A DNA stretch of 64,000 nt from Bog-473 sp963800725 (GTDB taxonomy: Bacteria > Actinomycetota > Acidimicrobiia > Acidimicrobiales > RAAP-2): the NCBI GenBank assembly GCA_963800725.1, contig CAWDCE010000018.1, forward strand, positions 1 through 64,000, given 5' to 3'. Numbering within the stretch: the stretch's first letter is position 1; every line of letters begins with the position of its first letter. Both the position numbers and the translations under genes were made by a program. The notes under the pieces were generated by a model. The model was not told where the DNA came from. It did not search any database and saw only the letters and a list, made by a program, of their open reading frames with translations. Of this stretch, positions 38,850 to 50,437 are shown in pieces.

Positions 38850-38855
38850 GCGCCG

Positions 38856-40179
38856 ATGACCGAGGACAGCGAGGCGGGCGCGCGGACGACCTGATGGAAA
38901 AGGTGGTGCGCCTGTGCCGGCACCGCGGTTTCATCTTCCCCTCCGCCGAGATCTACGGCGGATTCCGCTCCACCTACGACTACGGGCCGCTCGGGGTCAA
39001 CATGTTGCGCAACGTCAAAGCGGCGTGGTGGCGCTCGATGGTCCAGCTGCGCAGCGACGTGGTCGGTATCGACGCGGCGATTCTCTCGCCACCGGCGGTG
39101 TGGGCGGCCTCGGGCCACCTGGCCACCTTCACCGACCCCTTGGTCGACTGCAAGAACTGCCACGAGCGCTGGCGTGAGGACAAGATCGACGGCATCTGCC
39201 CGAACTGCGGGTCGCACGACCTCACCGAGGCCCGCGCCTTCAACCTCATGTTCAAGACCCACGCCGGCCCGGTCGAGGACGAGGGCCATGTGGCGTACCT
39301 GCGCCCAGAAACCGCCCAGGGTATGTTCACCAACTTCGCCAACGTGTTGCAGACGACCCGCAAGAAGCCGCCCTTTGGGATCGCCCAGGTCGGCAAGTCC
39401 TTCCGCAACGAGATCACGCCGCAGAACTTCGTCTTTCGCACGAGAGAGTTCGAACAGATGGAGATGGAGTACTTCGTCGCACCCGCCGAGAGCCAAGCGT
39501 GGTTCGAGTACTGGTTGGCCGAGCGCTTCGCCTGGTACGGCGCGCTCGGGATCCCCGAAGACAAGTTGCGCCTACGCCACCACGACCAGAGCGAACTGTC
39601 GCACTATTCGCGCGGCACCGCCGACGTCGAGTTCGCCTTCCCGTGGGGCTGGGACGAGCTCGAAGGGATCGCCAACCGGGGTGACTTCGACCTGTTGGCC
39701 CACGCCAAGGCCTCGGGGGAGAAACTCGACTACTTCGATCCGGCCACCAACGAGCGCTACGTGCCCCACGTGATCGAGCCGGCGGCCGGGGCGACGCGCA
39801 CCATGATGGCCTTCTTGTTGTCCGCCTACGACGAGGACGAGATCGGCGGCGAGGCCCGCACCGTGTTACGACTGCATTGGCGATTGGCCCCCTACCAGGT
39901 GGCGGTGCTCCCACTGTCGAAGAAGGACCCGCTCGAACCCTTCGCCCGCGAAGTGCTGGCGACGCTCCAGCCCCACTTCATGTGCGACTACGACACCACC
40001 CAGGGCATCGGGAAGCGCTACCGGCGCCAAGACGAGGTCGGGACTCCGTGGTGTGTCACCGTCGACTTCGATTCACTCGAGGACAATGCGGTCACGGTGC
40101 GCGACCGAGACACCACCGACCAGGTGCGGGTGCCGATCCCCGACCTCGTCGACGAACTGCGCCGGCCCGCGCCACGTAG
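38856..40179 (+). CDS. glyS: Glycyl-tRNA synthetase (single-chain dimeric type), frame breaks at both ends
   Basis: Class II synthetase of the alpha2 type. MEKVVRLCRHRGFIFPSAEIYGG near the N terminus, STYDYGPLG, a CKNC/CPNC zinc pair, motif 2 FRNEITPQ with RTREFEQMEMEYF, and motif 3-like EPAAGATRTMMAFL. ATG 38856 fits the -10 box but needs one indel before 38894. At the 3' end the frame runs on to 40339 across the opposite gene. One indel near 40163 restores VDELRR plus a few residues with stop 40177-40179. About 440 residues. Confidence 0.92.
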
Positions 40180-40202
40180 GCGGGCAGGCCAGCTCGGTTC
40201 GC

Positions 40203-41022
40203 TCAGTCGATCTGGCGGTACTTCCACACGCCGAGCGGGACCAAGACGATCAACAGGCCCGCAATCCACGCCAGCGCGAACCACACCGAACTCGACGAGT
40301 GGTAATAACCGCCCACCATCAAGGAGCGGGCCGCGTTGACGACGATGGAGACCGGTTGGACCTTGGCGAAGGCCTGGAGCCAGCCGGGCATCGTAGAGAT
40401 CGGGACGAAGGCCGTCGAGGCGAAGGTGAGGGGGAGCAAGATGGGGAAGGCCATGACCTGGGCGGTTTCCGAGTTGGGGGCGGCCAGGCCGATGGCGGCG
40501 AAACCCCAACTGGCCGAGTACGCGAAAGCCAAGAGCAAGAGGGCGCCGAAGATGTAGTCGAGGACCCCTGGTCCGAGCCGAAATCCGACAGCGAAGCCGA
40601 CGATGGTCATGATGATGATGACCGCGATGTTGCGGATCCCGTCCGCGGTGGTGCGCCCGGCCAGCACGGCGGATCGGGCCATCGGGAGCGCCCGGAACCG
40701 TTCGATCAGGCCCTTTTGGAGGTCTTCTGATAGGCCGACCGCCGTCGAGACGGCACCGAACATCACGGCCTGGACGAAGATGCCCGGCATCATGTAATCG
40801 ACGTAGGGCACGCCGCCGGGAATGGGGATCGCCCCCCCAAAGACGTAGCGGAACAACAGGACGAACATGATGGGCTGGAGGGTCGAGAAGAAGAGGGCCT
40901 CGGGGATGCGGGTGTAGGCGATCAGGTTGCGCACCGTCACGGTGCTCATGTCGGCGAACATCCATCGGACAGCGGTTGGTCACGCCAGCTTTTCCGACGC
41001 TCGGGAGGGTGATGGTGGTCAT
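40203..41022 (-). CDS. ABC-2 type exporter permease (DrrB-like), frameshifted near 40995
   Basis: About 272 residues with six hydrophobic segments (LIAYTRIPEALFFST, FVLLFRYVFGG, IIIMTIVGFAVGF, ILLPLTFASTAFVP, FALAWIAGLLIVLVPLG) and the ABC-2 motif SEDLQKGLIERFRALPM. The usual N terminus MTTITLPSVGKAGVTN starts at ATG 41022 in another frame; an indel near 40995 joins it to VRWMFADMSTVTVRN. The start overlaps the ATPase stop as ATGA. With that ATPase it forms a DrrAB-like multidrug or daunorubicin-type exporter. Confidence 0.88.
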
Positions 41023-42077
41023 TGGGCCTCCGTGACCTTCTTGGCGATCGCCGTGTCGACGCCGACGCGCCGCGAGCCCCGCCGGCGCCCGGTGTTCTCG
41101 GGCTCATCGCTGTGGCCGTCGCTCTCCTCGGTCTTGTGGCCGGTGAGGCTCAAGAAGACGTCGTCGAGGCTCGGCTCGCGCAACGCCAGTCCGGCCAACG
41201 CGATATTCGCCCCGTCGAGGGCGCGGAGCACCTCGACGGCCACGGCCGGGCCGCTCTCGACGGTCAGCTCGACGGACTTGGACTCGATGAGCGGTGCGTG
41301 TCCAGACAGCGGGGCGATCACCGCGGCGGCCCGGGCGGCTGCGGCCTCGTCGTTCAAGGTGATCGAGACCACCGAGGTCCCGAGTCTGGCTTTGAGTTCG
41401 GCCGGCGTACCTTGGGCAATGACCCGACCGTGATCCACCACCACTATGTCGCGGCACAGCTGGTCGGCCTCTTCGAGGTACTGGGTGGTCAAGAGGACCG
41501 TCGTGCCCGCAGCCACCAGGCCCTCGATGACCGCCCAGAGCTCCTGGCGGCTCTGGGGGTCGAGCCCCGTGGTCGGTTCGTCCAAGAACAGGATCGGGGG
41601 CTGGGCCACCAGCGCAGCGGCGAGGTCGAGGCGCCGGCGCATCCCACCCGAATAGGTCTTGAGGGCGCGGTTGCCGGCGTCGGTGAGCCCGAAGCTCTCC
41701 AAGAGCTCGTCGGTGCGCCGACGGACGTCGCTCCACCCGAGATGGTTGAGGCGGCCCACCATACGGATGTTCTCGCGCCCGGTCAGGTTCTCGTCGACCG
41801 CCGCGTTCTGCCCGGCCAGGCCGATGATGCGTCGCACCGTGTCGGCTTCGGTGACGACGTCGTGGCCGAGAATCGAGGCCCGTCCCTCGTCGGGGCGCAA
41901 GATGGTCGAGAGGATCCGCACCGCGGTGGTCTTGCCGGCACCGTTCGGCCCGAGCAGGCCGAGCACCGTGCCGGTCTCGACCGAAAGCGAGACACCGTCG
42001 AGGGCCCGGACGTTGCCGCGGGGGAAGACCTTGACCAGATCGTGGGCCTCCACGGCGATGGAGGAATTATTGCTCAT
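41019..42077 (-). CDS. ABC exporter ATPase (DrrA-like)
   Basis: 352 residues. Walker A GPNGAGKTTAV, Q loop LAGQNAAVDENLTGREN, signature YSGGMRRRLDLAAAL, Walker B ILFLDEPTTGLD, and a C-terminal DrrA-type extension ending in a basic tail. It powers the DrrB-like permease whose start overlaps its stop. Divergent from a MarR regulator with only 32 nt between start codons, so MarR most likely controls this exporter. An AATTATT-rich stretch precedes the ATG. Confidence 0.93.
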   Translation of the reverse strand: MSNNSSIAVEAHDLVKVFPRGNVRALDGVSLSVETGTVLGLLGPNGAGKTTAVRILSTILRPDEGRASILGHDVVTEADTVRRIIGLAGQNAAVDENLTGRENIRMVGRLNHLGWSDVRRRTDELLESFGLTDAGNRALKTYSGGMRRRLDLAAALVAQPPILFLDEPTTGLDPQSRQELWAVIEGLVAAGTTVLLTTQYLEEADQLCRDIVVVDHGRVIAQGTPAELKARLGTSVVSITLNDEAAAARAAAVIAPLSGHAPLIESKSVELTVESGPAVAVEVLRALDGANIALAGLALREPSLDDVFLSLTGHKTEESDGHSDEPENTGRRRGSRRVGVDTAIAKKVTEAQ

Positions 42078-42086
42078 TTGTCAAGA

Positions 42087-42103
42087 AACTTAGTGATAAA
42101 GTT
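42087..42103. promoter_or_regulatory. Shared palindromic promoter/operator between MarR and the ABC exporter
   Basis: AACTTAGTGATAAAGTT: arms AACTT/AAGTT are perfect. On the plus strand TAAAGT ends 7 nt before the marR GTG; on the minus strand TAAGTT ends 9 nt before the exporter ATG. The two -10 boxes lie back-to-back inside one palindrome, an ideal place for MarR to shut both. Confidence 0.55.
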
Positions 42104-42109
42104 ACTTAG

Positions 42110-42601
42110 GTGTCAAGGCAATGGACCAAGGCCGACCTCATGGCGCAACTGCGCTCCGAGATCGTCGGCTACTTCGGGGCCGCCAGCGCCTTCGACGAGC
42201 GGTTGGCCGAGAAGTTCAAGGTGAGCCGTACCGACATGCGCTGTCTCGATCTGTTGGACCGCCATGGGCCGATGACGGCCGGGCACCTGGCCGAAGCGAC
42301 GCACCTGAGCACCGGGGCCGTGACGTTCCTGCTCGATCGCCTCGAGGCCGCCGGCATGGTGGCACGGCGCCGCGACACCGACGACCGGCGCCGCGTATGG
42401 GTGGAACTGATCCCGGCGGCCCATCGGCGCCTGGCCAGGATGCACCGACCCATCGCCGAGGAGATGCGGGCCGTCGCGCAGCGCTTCAAGGAGGAGGAGC
42501 TGGCCATCGTGCGTGACTTCATGCGCGAGACCAAAGAGGTGTTCGAGCGTCAGGTGGCGGCTTCGGCGGGGCGCAAGGCGGACCCCGACACGGGCCCATA
42601 G
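42110..42601 (+). CDS. MarR-family transcriptional regulator
   Basis: 163 residues. Winged helix with MRCLDLLDRHGPMTAGHLAE, recognition helix LSTGAVTFLLDRLEAAGMV and the wing RRRDTDDRRRVWVEL (the DxRxxxV MarR signature). The long terminal helices for dimerisation are present. GTG 42110 follows a TAAAGT box by 7 nt. By position it represses itself and the divergent DrrAB-like exporter, with release by a small-molecule ligand. No frame break. Confidence 0.9.
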   Translation: MSRQWTKADLMAQLRSEIVGYFGAASAFDERLAEKFKVSRTDMRCLDLLDRHGPMTAGHLAEATHLSTGAVTFLLDRLEAAGMVARRRDTDDRRRVWVELIPAAHRRLARMHRPIAEEMRAVAQRFKEEELAIVRDFMRETKEVFERQVAASAGRKADPDTGP

Positions 42602-42714
42602 GGAGGGTCGTGGCCCGGTAGGCTGTTTTCTTCCGTCCCTTCGTGGTCGGTGCCGCAACGACCCAATGCCGCTCGCCCGCCAGGTGGTTCGTCCCACCAG
42701 GGCAAGGAGACTCA

Positions 42715-45434
42715 ATGCCGTACATCTTTGATTTCGACCACGCCCACCCACGCCCACCCATGGAGCTGAAGGACCTGCTCGGGGGCAAGGGGGCCAACCT
42801 GGCCGAGATGACGTCGGTATTGAAGCTCCCGGTCCCGCCCGGATTCACCATTTCGACCGACGCCTGCCGGGACTATATGGACGCCGGGTGGCCCAAGTCC
42901 CTCGATGCCGAACTGGCGTCGGCCCGCAAGCGCCTCGAGGCCGCCATGGGCCGGGTCATTGGGGACGCGAAGGATCCGCTCTTGGTGTCGGTGCGCTCGG
43001 GGGCCAAGTTCTCCATGCCCGGGATGATGGACACGGTCCTCAACCTCGGCCTCAACGACCGCTCGGTCGAGGGCCTGGCCGCTTTGACCGGCGACGAACG
43101 TTTCGCGTTCGACTCGTACCGGCGTTTCATCGCCATGTACGCCCGGATCGTCCTCGAGATCCCCGGCGAAGAGTTCGACTCGCTCTTCGACGCGGCCAAG
43201 GAGCTGGCCGGCACCGATTCTGACCACAAGGTCCCGACCGAGCTCTTGCGCTACCTGGTCGACTCGTACCTCCAGATCGTCGAACGCCACACCAAGGCCC
43301 CCTTCCCCCAGGACCCCGTCGCCCAATTGCGCGGCGCCATCGAGGCCGTGCTGCGCAGCTGGAACGGACCCCGGGCCATCGCGTACCGCGATCGTGAGCG
43401 CATCGCCCACGACCTCGGCACGGCCGTCAACGTCCAGGCCATGGTCTTTGGCAACCGTGACGACAACTCGGGCACCGGCGTTGGCTTCACCCGTGACCCG
43501 GCGACGGGCGCCAAGGGCGCCTACGGAGACTTCTTGGTCAACGCCCAGGGCGAGGACGTGGTCGCCGGTATCCGCAACACCGAACCGATCTCGCAACTCA
43601 AAGCGAAGTTCCCCAAGGTCCACGCGGAGCTCTTGAAGATCTTTACGCGCCTCGAAGCCCACTACCTCGACATGTGCGACACCGAGTTCACCATCGACCA
43701 GGGCAAGTTGTGGATGCTCCAGACCCGCGTGGGCAAGCGCACCGGCGCCGCCGCCCTCCAGATGGCCGTCGACATGGTGCGCCCGAGCGACCTCGGCATC
43801 ACCAAGGCCGAGGCCGTCTCGAGAATCACCGAAGACCACCTCGACTCGGTGCTCCATCCCCAGTTCGCAGGCACTGGACACCGCGTGTGGGCCAAGGGCC
43901 TCGGGGCGAGCCCCGGTGCTGCGGTCGGGCGCATCTACTTCACCGCCAACGACGCCGCCGCCGCCGCCGAGCGGGGCGAGCAGGTGGTGTTGGTGCGCAG
44001 CGAGACGTCCCCCGAAGACGTCCACGGCATGCTGGCCGCCGAAGGCATCTTGACGGCGCGCGGCGGTCTGGTGAGCCACGCCGCGGTGGTCGCGCGCGGC
44101 TGGGGCAAACCGGCCGTGGTCGGCGCCGAATCCCTGCGACTCACGGCGCACTCGGTCACCGTTGGTGACATCACGCTCAACGAGGGCGACTGGGTCTCCC
44201 TCGACGGGGGCGCGGGCATCGTGGTGGCCGGCCAAGTCCCCTTGACGGCCGCCTCGCCGCCCAAGGCCTTCGCCACCGTGTTGAAGTGGGCCGACGAGAT
44301 CCGGGCCGGTCACCTGGCAGTGCGGGCCAACGCCGACACCGGCGAGGATGCCGCCAACGCCCGGGCCCTCGGGGCTGAGGGCATCGGGTTGTGTCGCACC
44401 GAGCACATGTTCTTGGGCGAGGACCGCCTCCCGGTGGTGCGCCGAATGATCCTGGCCGACACCCCCGATGAAGAGGTGGCCGCGCTCGAAGAGCTCCGAA
44501 AGGTCCAACGCGAGGATTTCATCGCCATCTTGAGCGCAATGGACGCCCTCCCGGTGACGGTCCGGTTGCTCGACCCGCCATTGCACGAGTTCTTGCCCAG
44601 CACCGAGGAGATGGCGGTCAAGGACGCAACGGTCGGGTTGAGCACCGAAGAGCGCCGCCTCTACGACGCGGCGCTGTCGTGGAAGGAAGCCAATCCAATG
44701 CTCGGGACCCGTGGCGTGCGCCTCGGGGTGATCAAGCCCGGCCTCTACGCCATGCAGGTACCGCGTTGATGGAAGCGGCCCGCCAACGCGTGGTCGACGG
44801 CGGACACCCGATCATCGAAATCATGATCCCCTTGACCGTCAGCCGAGAAGAGCTGGCCCTGGCGCGCAGTTGGGTGGAATCAGCTGTGGCCGACGTGACC
44901 GCGGAGAAGGCGCCGCGGCCGAGCAAGGGGGCGACCAAAGAGCAGACCAGGCGCGGCAAGCTCGAGGTGTTGATCGGGACCATGATCGAGACCCCCCGCG
45001 CCGCGTTGCTCGCGGCAGAGATCGCCGAAGTGGCCGAATTCTTCAGCTTCGGAACCAACGACTTGACCCAGATGACGTTCGGGTTCTCGCGCGACGATGT
45101 CGAAGGTCGCATGATGAGCGCGTATCTCGAGCTCGGACTCTTGCCCCGCAATCCTTTCGACGTCGTCGACGCCGACGGTGTGGGTGAGCTCGTCCGCCTC
45201 GGGACCGAGCGCGGCCGGGCCACCCGGCCCACGCTCAAGGTGGGCGTCTGCGGTGAGCACGGCGGTGATCCCGAGTCCATTGCGGTGTTTTATGCGGCCG
45301 GTTTGGACTACGTGAGCTGCTCACCCTTCCGAGTCCCCGTGGCCCGGCTGGCCGCGGCCCAAGCGGTGCTGGCGGGACTGCCGGCGGCTCCGGCCAAGGC
45401 AGCCAAGGCCACCGCCGCGGCCAAGGCCAGCTGA
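42715..45434 (+). CDS. ppdK: Pyruvate, phosphate dikinase, frameshifted near 44760
   Basis: Interconverts pyruvate, ATP and Pi with PEP, AMP and PPi. N-terminal ATP-grasp: LKDLLGGKGANLAEMTSV, then RSGAKFSMPGMMDTVLNLGL. The catalytic histidine lies in GGLVSHAAVVARGWGKP near residue 450. The PEP-binding barrel begins near 530 and includes GAEGIGLCRTEHMF. After a missing base near 44760 the frame continues ALMEAARQRV, FSFGTNDLTQM and VGVCGEHGGDP (catalytic Cys). Restored length is 906 residues. AAGGAG lies 5 nt before ATG 42715, and a TAGGCT box about 95 nt upstream suggests a leadered promoter. Confidence 0.95.
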
Positions 45435-45468
45435 GTTCGCGCCCGATTCGGGGAGGACCCGACCGCGG

Positions 45469-45474
45469 TACCGT
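45469..45474 (+). promoter_or_regulatory. Probable -10 box of dnaG-rpoD (leaderless)
   Basis: TACCGT ends 6 nt before GTG 45481. Confidence 0.45.
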
Positions 45475-45480
45475 CATCAG

Positions 45481-47373
45481 GTGGCCATTCCCGACGAGGA
45501 CGTAGCGCAGGTCCGGGCGGCCACCGACATCGTGGCGCTCATTGGGGAACACGCCGCCCTCAAGCGGGTCGGTCGGCGCTGGAGCGGCCTGTGCCCGTTC
45601 CATACCGAAAAGAGCCCGTCGTTCAGCGTCAACGCCGAGGAAGGCTTCTACTACTGCTTCGGGTGCCAGGCCTCGGGCGACGCCATCACCTTTGTGCGCG
45701 AGATGGAGCACCTCGACTTCGTCGATGCGGTCCGGCTGTTGGCCGACCGGGCCGGGGTGGCGCTGCACGAAGATGCCGAGGCCGGTAAGGATCGAAAGCG
45801 CCGGACCGAATTGCTCGATGCCATGGAGCGGGCGGTCGAGTGGTACCACCAGCGGCTCCTAGGTGCCGCTGACGCCGGCCCCGCCCGCAACTATCTGCGC
45901 TCGCGCGGCTATGACGGCGAAGTGGTCCGCCGTTTCCGCCTCGGCTGGGCCCCCGACGACTGGGATGCCCTCGCCACCTCGCTCAAACTCTCCGAACGCG
46001 TCCTGACCGATTCGGGGTTGGGTTTCGTGAATCGTCGGGGTCGGGCCCAAGACGCGTTCCGTGCCCGCATCCTTTTCCCGATCTGCGATCCCTCGGGGCA
46101 TCCGATCGCGCTCGGGGGTCGGATCCTGCCGCCCACGCCCGGCCAGCGCGTCCCCGACCGTCCCGAACCCAAGTACAAGAACTCCCAAGAGTCGGCCATC
46201 TACTCGAAACGGCGCACGCTCTACGCGCTCAACTGGGCCAAGGGCGACGTCATCGCGCAAGGCGAAGTGGTGGTGTGCGAGGGCTACACCGATGTGATCG
46301 GCTTCTTCGAGGCCGGTGTACCGCGTGCGGTGGCGACCTGTGGGACCGCGTTGGGCGAGGAGCACTTCACCTTGCTGCGCAACTTCGCCCGCCGGATCGT
46401 GTTGGCCTATGACGCGGACAGCGCCGGGCAGAATGCCACCTCGCGGGTCTATGAGTGGGAGCGCAAGCACGAGGTCGACGTGGTGGTCGCCTCCTTTCCC
46501 GGCGGCAGTGATCCCGGCGAGTTGGCCCGCACCGACCCTGAGTCGCTCGTGCGCGCCGTCAAAGAGGCCCGACCGTTCCTCCAATTCCGCATCGACCGCA
46601 TACTCGATGCCGGCGATCTCTCCACCCCCGAAGGACGGGCCCGCGCCGCCGAGGCCGCGCTCAGTGCGGTCGCCGAACATCCCGACGATCTCGTCCGCGA
46701 TCAATACGTGATGCAACTCTCCGACCGGTGCCGCCTCGACGCGTCACGCTTGCCGCGACAAGCTCGAGTACATCCGCACCCACCCGAACGAAGTCGAGTC
46801 CACCAAGCCGGCGCGCCCCGCCCGAACGCGCGCGATCACGATTCAGATGACGCACCGGCACCCGACGATGCGTACTTCGGCGACGACGGCGACATTGCCG
46901 CACCGGTTCGGATGCATGCAGGCCCCGGGCTCGAGGCGCTGAAACTCGCGGTGCACCGACCCCAAGACGTGGCGGGTCGTCTCGAACCCGTCCTGTTCGT
47001 GGACCCGGTCCAACGCCAGGCCTTCGTGGCCCTGCTCGAGCATGACGACCTGCACGCCGCCATCGAAGCTGCCCCACCCGAAGTGTCGCTCCTCTTGCGA
47101 CGGGTCACCGTCGAAGAGCCGTTGGCCGGTGATCCCGCGTTGGGAGATCCCGTCGAACTGGTGGTGATGGTGCTCTTGCGAGAGGCGGTCCGGCGTGCGC
47201 TCGGCGACGTGGAGAAGCAGGCCCGGGGGCTCGATGCCTCGTGGCAGGCCGGCGCTGCGGAGACCGCGGAGGTGCGGCTTTGGCTGGCCGAACTCGGCGA
47301 ACCCGCTTCGGCGCGCACCGCTGCCGATCGGTTGGTAGCGTGGCTCAGCGAACGCGAGAGTCGAGAGGCGTGA
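45481..47373 (+). CDS. dnaG: DNA primase, with an out-of-frame patch near 46760-46845
   Basis: 630 residues as read. CHC2 zinc finger CPFHTEKSPSFSV...YYCFGC near residue 38, a DnaG catalytic core, and Toprim motifs VVCEGYTDVIGF and LAYDADSAGQNA with the acidic metal ligands. The C-terminal third would bind DnaB. Residues about 425-455 (RQARVHPHPPERSRVHQ) look unnatural. The +1 frame there reads RDKLEYIRTHPNEVESTKP, a normal primase-like helix, so two compensating indels are likely. Start GTG has the -10 box upstream. rpoD follows after 10 nt, the classical macromolecular-synthesis pairing. Confidence 0.94.
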   Translation: MAIPDEDVAQVRAATDIVALIGEHAALKRVGRRWSGLCPFHTEKSPSFSVNAEEGFYYCFGCQASGDAITFVREMEHLDFVDAVRLLADRAGVALHEDAEAGKDRKRRTELLDAMERAVEWYHQRLLGAADAGPARNYLRSRGYDGEVVRRFRLGWAPDDWDALATSLKLSERVLTDSGLGFVNRRGRAQDAFRARILFPICDPSGHPIALGGRILPPTPGQRVPDRPEPKYKNSQESAIYSKRRTLYALNWAKGDVIAQGEVVVCEGYTDVIGFFEAGVPRAVATCGTALGEEHFTLLRNFARRIVLAYDADSAGQNATSRVYEWERKHEVDVVVASFPGGSDPGELARTDPESLVRAVKEARPFLQFRIDRILDAGDLSTPEGRARAAEAALSAVAEHPDDLVRDQYVMQLSDRCRLDASRLPRQARVHPHPPERSRVHQAGAPRPNARDHDSDDAPAPDDAYFGDDGDIAAPVRMHAGPGLEALKLAVHRPQDVAGRLEPVLFVDPVQRQAFVALLEHDDLHAAIEAAPPEVSLLLRRVTVEEPLAGDPALGDPVELVVMVLLREAVRRALGDVEKQARGLDASWQAGAAETAEVRLWLAELGEPASARTAADRLVAWLSERESREA

Positions 47374-47383
47374 TCAAGGTGGC

Positions 47384-48740
<1,357 letters not shown>

Positions 48741-48801
48741 TCGCCCGGGTGGGCGAGTCGACGGTGATCTGTCGGGTCGAACCAGGCGACCTCTCGCCGC
48801 T

Positions 48802-48807
48802 GATAAT
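48802..48807 (+). promoter_or_regulatory. Probable -10 box of tRNA-Asn
   Basis: GATAAT lies 24 nt before the first tRNA base, a suitable distance for a short pre-tRNA leader. Confidence 0.4.
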
Positions 48808-48831
48808 GTTCGACCGCTTCAATGAAGCCCT

Positions 48832-48903
48832 TCCGGGGTAGCTCAATGGCAGAGCGAGCGGCTGTTAACCGCTAGGTTGAGAGTTCGAGTCTCTCCCCCG
48901 GAG
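48832..48903 (+). tRNA. tRNA-Asn (anticodon GTT)
   Basis: Acceptor stem TCCGGGG/CCCCGGA perfect, discriminator G. D arm GCTC/GAGC, anticodon stem AGCGG/CCGCT with loop CTGTTAA, T arm GAGAG-TTCGAGT-CTCTC. CCA not encoded. It directly precedes a decayed integrase and the mobile mystery A/B pair, consistent with use as an integration target. Confidence 0.94.
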
Positions 48904-48943
48904 CTTTCCTCACCGTATTCGCTGCTCAGTGGGGGTAGCCCGA

Positions 48944-49270
48944 TCACCTCACCTCCCACCTCAGGGTCGTCGTGCGCACTTTGTGCGCGATCGCATCATC
49001 GTTCTGTGGCGATCGGGACCACATTGAGGCGTCCGGGTAGCGATTGAGCTGTTGCGTGAGCTGCCCGTCACGTTCCTCGCTGGCGTGCACGTGGCACACC
49101 ACCACGTCGACGGACTTGGACCCGCCGCGGCGCATGATCACCTTGGTACTCGCACCGGTGGAGGCGAACATGGTGGCAGCGAAGTGGCCCAGATCGTGGA
49201 AGCGTACCGACGTGAGGCCCGCCCGCCGGCGTGCAGTCTCCCGGACAACCCAAAAGTTGCTCGGGTGCAG
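48944..49270 (-). pseudogene. Decayed tyrosine recombinase (integrase), C-terminal fragment
   Basis: The minus strand reads LTSVRFHDLGHFAATMFAST, then KVIMRRGGSKSVDVV and HASEERDGQL. This is the C-terminal catalytic region of phage/ICE-type tyrosine integrases. The box II motif H-x-L-R-H has become HDLGH, losing a catalytic arginine, and the nucleophile tyrosine context (RYQHA in relatives) has become CHVHA. The N-terminal half is missing. It lies 41 nt from tRNA-Asn, a classic integration site, so it is the remnant of an integrated element. Confidence 0.7.
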
Positions 49271-49353
49271 TCGTTCGCCCGTCGCACCGACGGGCAGCCA
49301 GAGGTGTCAGATCTCCGAAAAATGTGTCATTGTGACAAGCGTCGCGGTCTCAC

Positions 49354-49974
49354 TCAACTTTGGGCGAAGCTGATCAGGGACGCGCACTCGTCCGTGGGCG
49401 CAGCAATCAGCGCCGCAATGTACGCATCTCGGGCCGCGCCAGGACGGTCGAGCCGTGCGGCTCCCCAGCTGAACGGTGGAAGCTGTATCGAAATCCTGTA
49501 GAGGTCTGCCATGAGGCGTGTACAGCGGCCGTTTCCGTTCGCATACGGGTGAATGCAGACGAGCCCGTAGTGGATTCGCACTGCGCGCTCGTCTGGAGCA
49601 AATACGTCGTGGTCGTGCCAGTAGCGTGCATCTGCGAAGAACGGTGCCAGATGCTCGCCGATCAAGTCAGGCTCCACACCAAGGGTGGTCTCGCGGCGCC
49701 GTTGGGTTCCAGCCCAACGCCAGACGTCATTGAACATCTGCTTGTGAAGCGCGAAGAGGAACCGGGTTTCCAATAGTGCTCCAGGCCGCCGAGGCTGAGC
49801 GCGCCGGGTCGCCCATAGCAGCGCTCGTGCAACGTTTTCGTACTCGACTTGATTCAGATCGGCTCGGGTTGCGACAAAGGTTGGGATGAGTCGGGCCAGG
49901 TCTTCGTCGTCGATGGGAGTGGCGCCAGCTGGCTCAGGGCCGATCGCGCCTACGTCGAACTCCCCAACGCTCAT
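49354..49974 (-). CDS. Mobile mystery protein B (Fic domain)
   Basis: 206 residues. Fic core motif CIHPYANGNGRCTRLMADLY near residue 140 matches HPFx[D/E/N]GNGRxxR, so AMPylation or related nucleotidyl transfer is possible. The helix before it and the flap region (GVEPDLIGEHLAPFFADARYW) are present. N-terminal EYENVARALLWATRRAQPRR and FLFALHKQMFNDVWRWAGTQRR match mobile mystery protein B (TIGR02613). It always pairs with mobile mystery protein A, which lies directly upstream with an ATGA overlap. Toxin-antitoxin-like behaviour is suspected but not proven for this pair. Confidence 0.85.
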   Translation of the reverse strand: MSVGEFDVGAIGPEPAGATPIDDEDLARLIPTFVATRADLNQVEYENVARALLWATRRAQPRRPGALLETRFLFALHKQMFNDVWRWAGTQRRRETTLGVEPDLIGEHLAPFFADARYWHDHDVFAPDERAVRIHYGLVCIHPYANGNGRCTRLMADLYRISIQLPPFSWGAARLDRPGAARDAYIAALIAAPTDECASLISFAQS

Positions 49975-50437
49975 GTATCACGCCAGAGACGACCGTTTGC
50001 AACGAGTTCGCGAATGCAGTCGGCAGTGAACTCGTCGAGAGCATCCTCGTCGATACCCTGGTTCTCGAGGTCCATGGTGGCATCGGTGTATCTCAGCTGG
50101 CCAAGAGCGTATTTGTCGTGCTTGACGCTGCACGGTGTCCTCGATGGTGGAGTTGGGCACAAGGGCGTAGACCAAGGTGCAGTCGAGAGCGCCAGCTGCC
50201 CCTTCCAGCCGGGCCAGGGTCACGTTCCCCGTAAGTTCGGCCCGCTCGAGCTGGGCGACGTTGGACTGAGCGACTCCAAGGCGCTTTCCGAGAGCACCTT
50301 GAGACATGCCTAATGCGGTGCGGATGGCACGAACCCAACCAGAGTGAGGCCGTGTCCTGATGGGCGCGAGGTTGGCCTGCTTCAAATTTTCGATCTAGCT
50401 CACGCCGAGCTTGGGCAGCACGCTTTGCGGTTTCCAT
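49971..50437 (-). CDS. Mobile mystery protein A (XRE-type HTH), frameshifted
   Basis: About 155 residues when joined. METAKRAAQARRELDRKFEA from ATG 50437 shifts near 50370 into RTRPHSGWVRAIRTALGMSQ, GALGKRLGVAQSNVAQLERA (the HTH) and ALDCTLVYALVPNSTIEDTV. A second shift near 50135 leads to MDLENQGIDEDALDEFTADC and GRLWRDT. This is the TIGR02612 mobile mystery A layout. The stop overlaps the Fic start. The HTH suggests it represses the pair and may act as antidote. Confidence 0.8.

Noticed and set aside
40180..40339. Extension of glyS by about 53 codons
   Set aside because: It is Arg/Ser/Thr-rich, overlaps the opposite ABC permease gene and disappears with one indel near 40163 that gives a normal stop.
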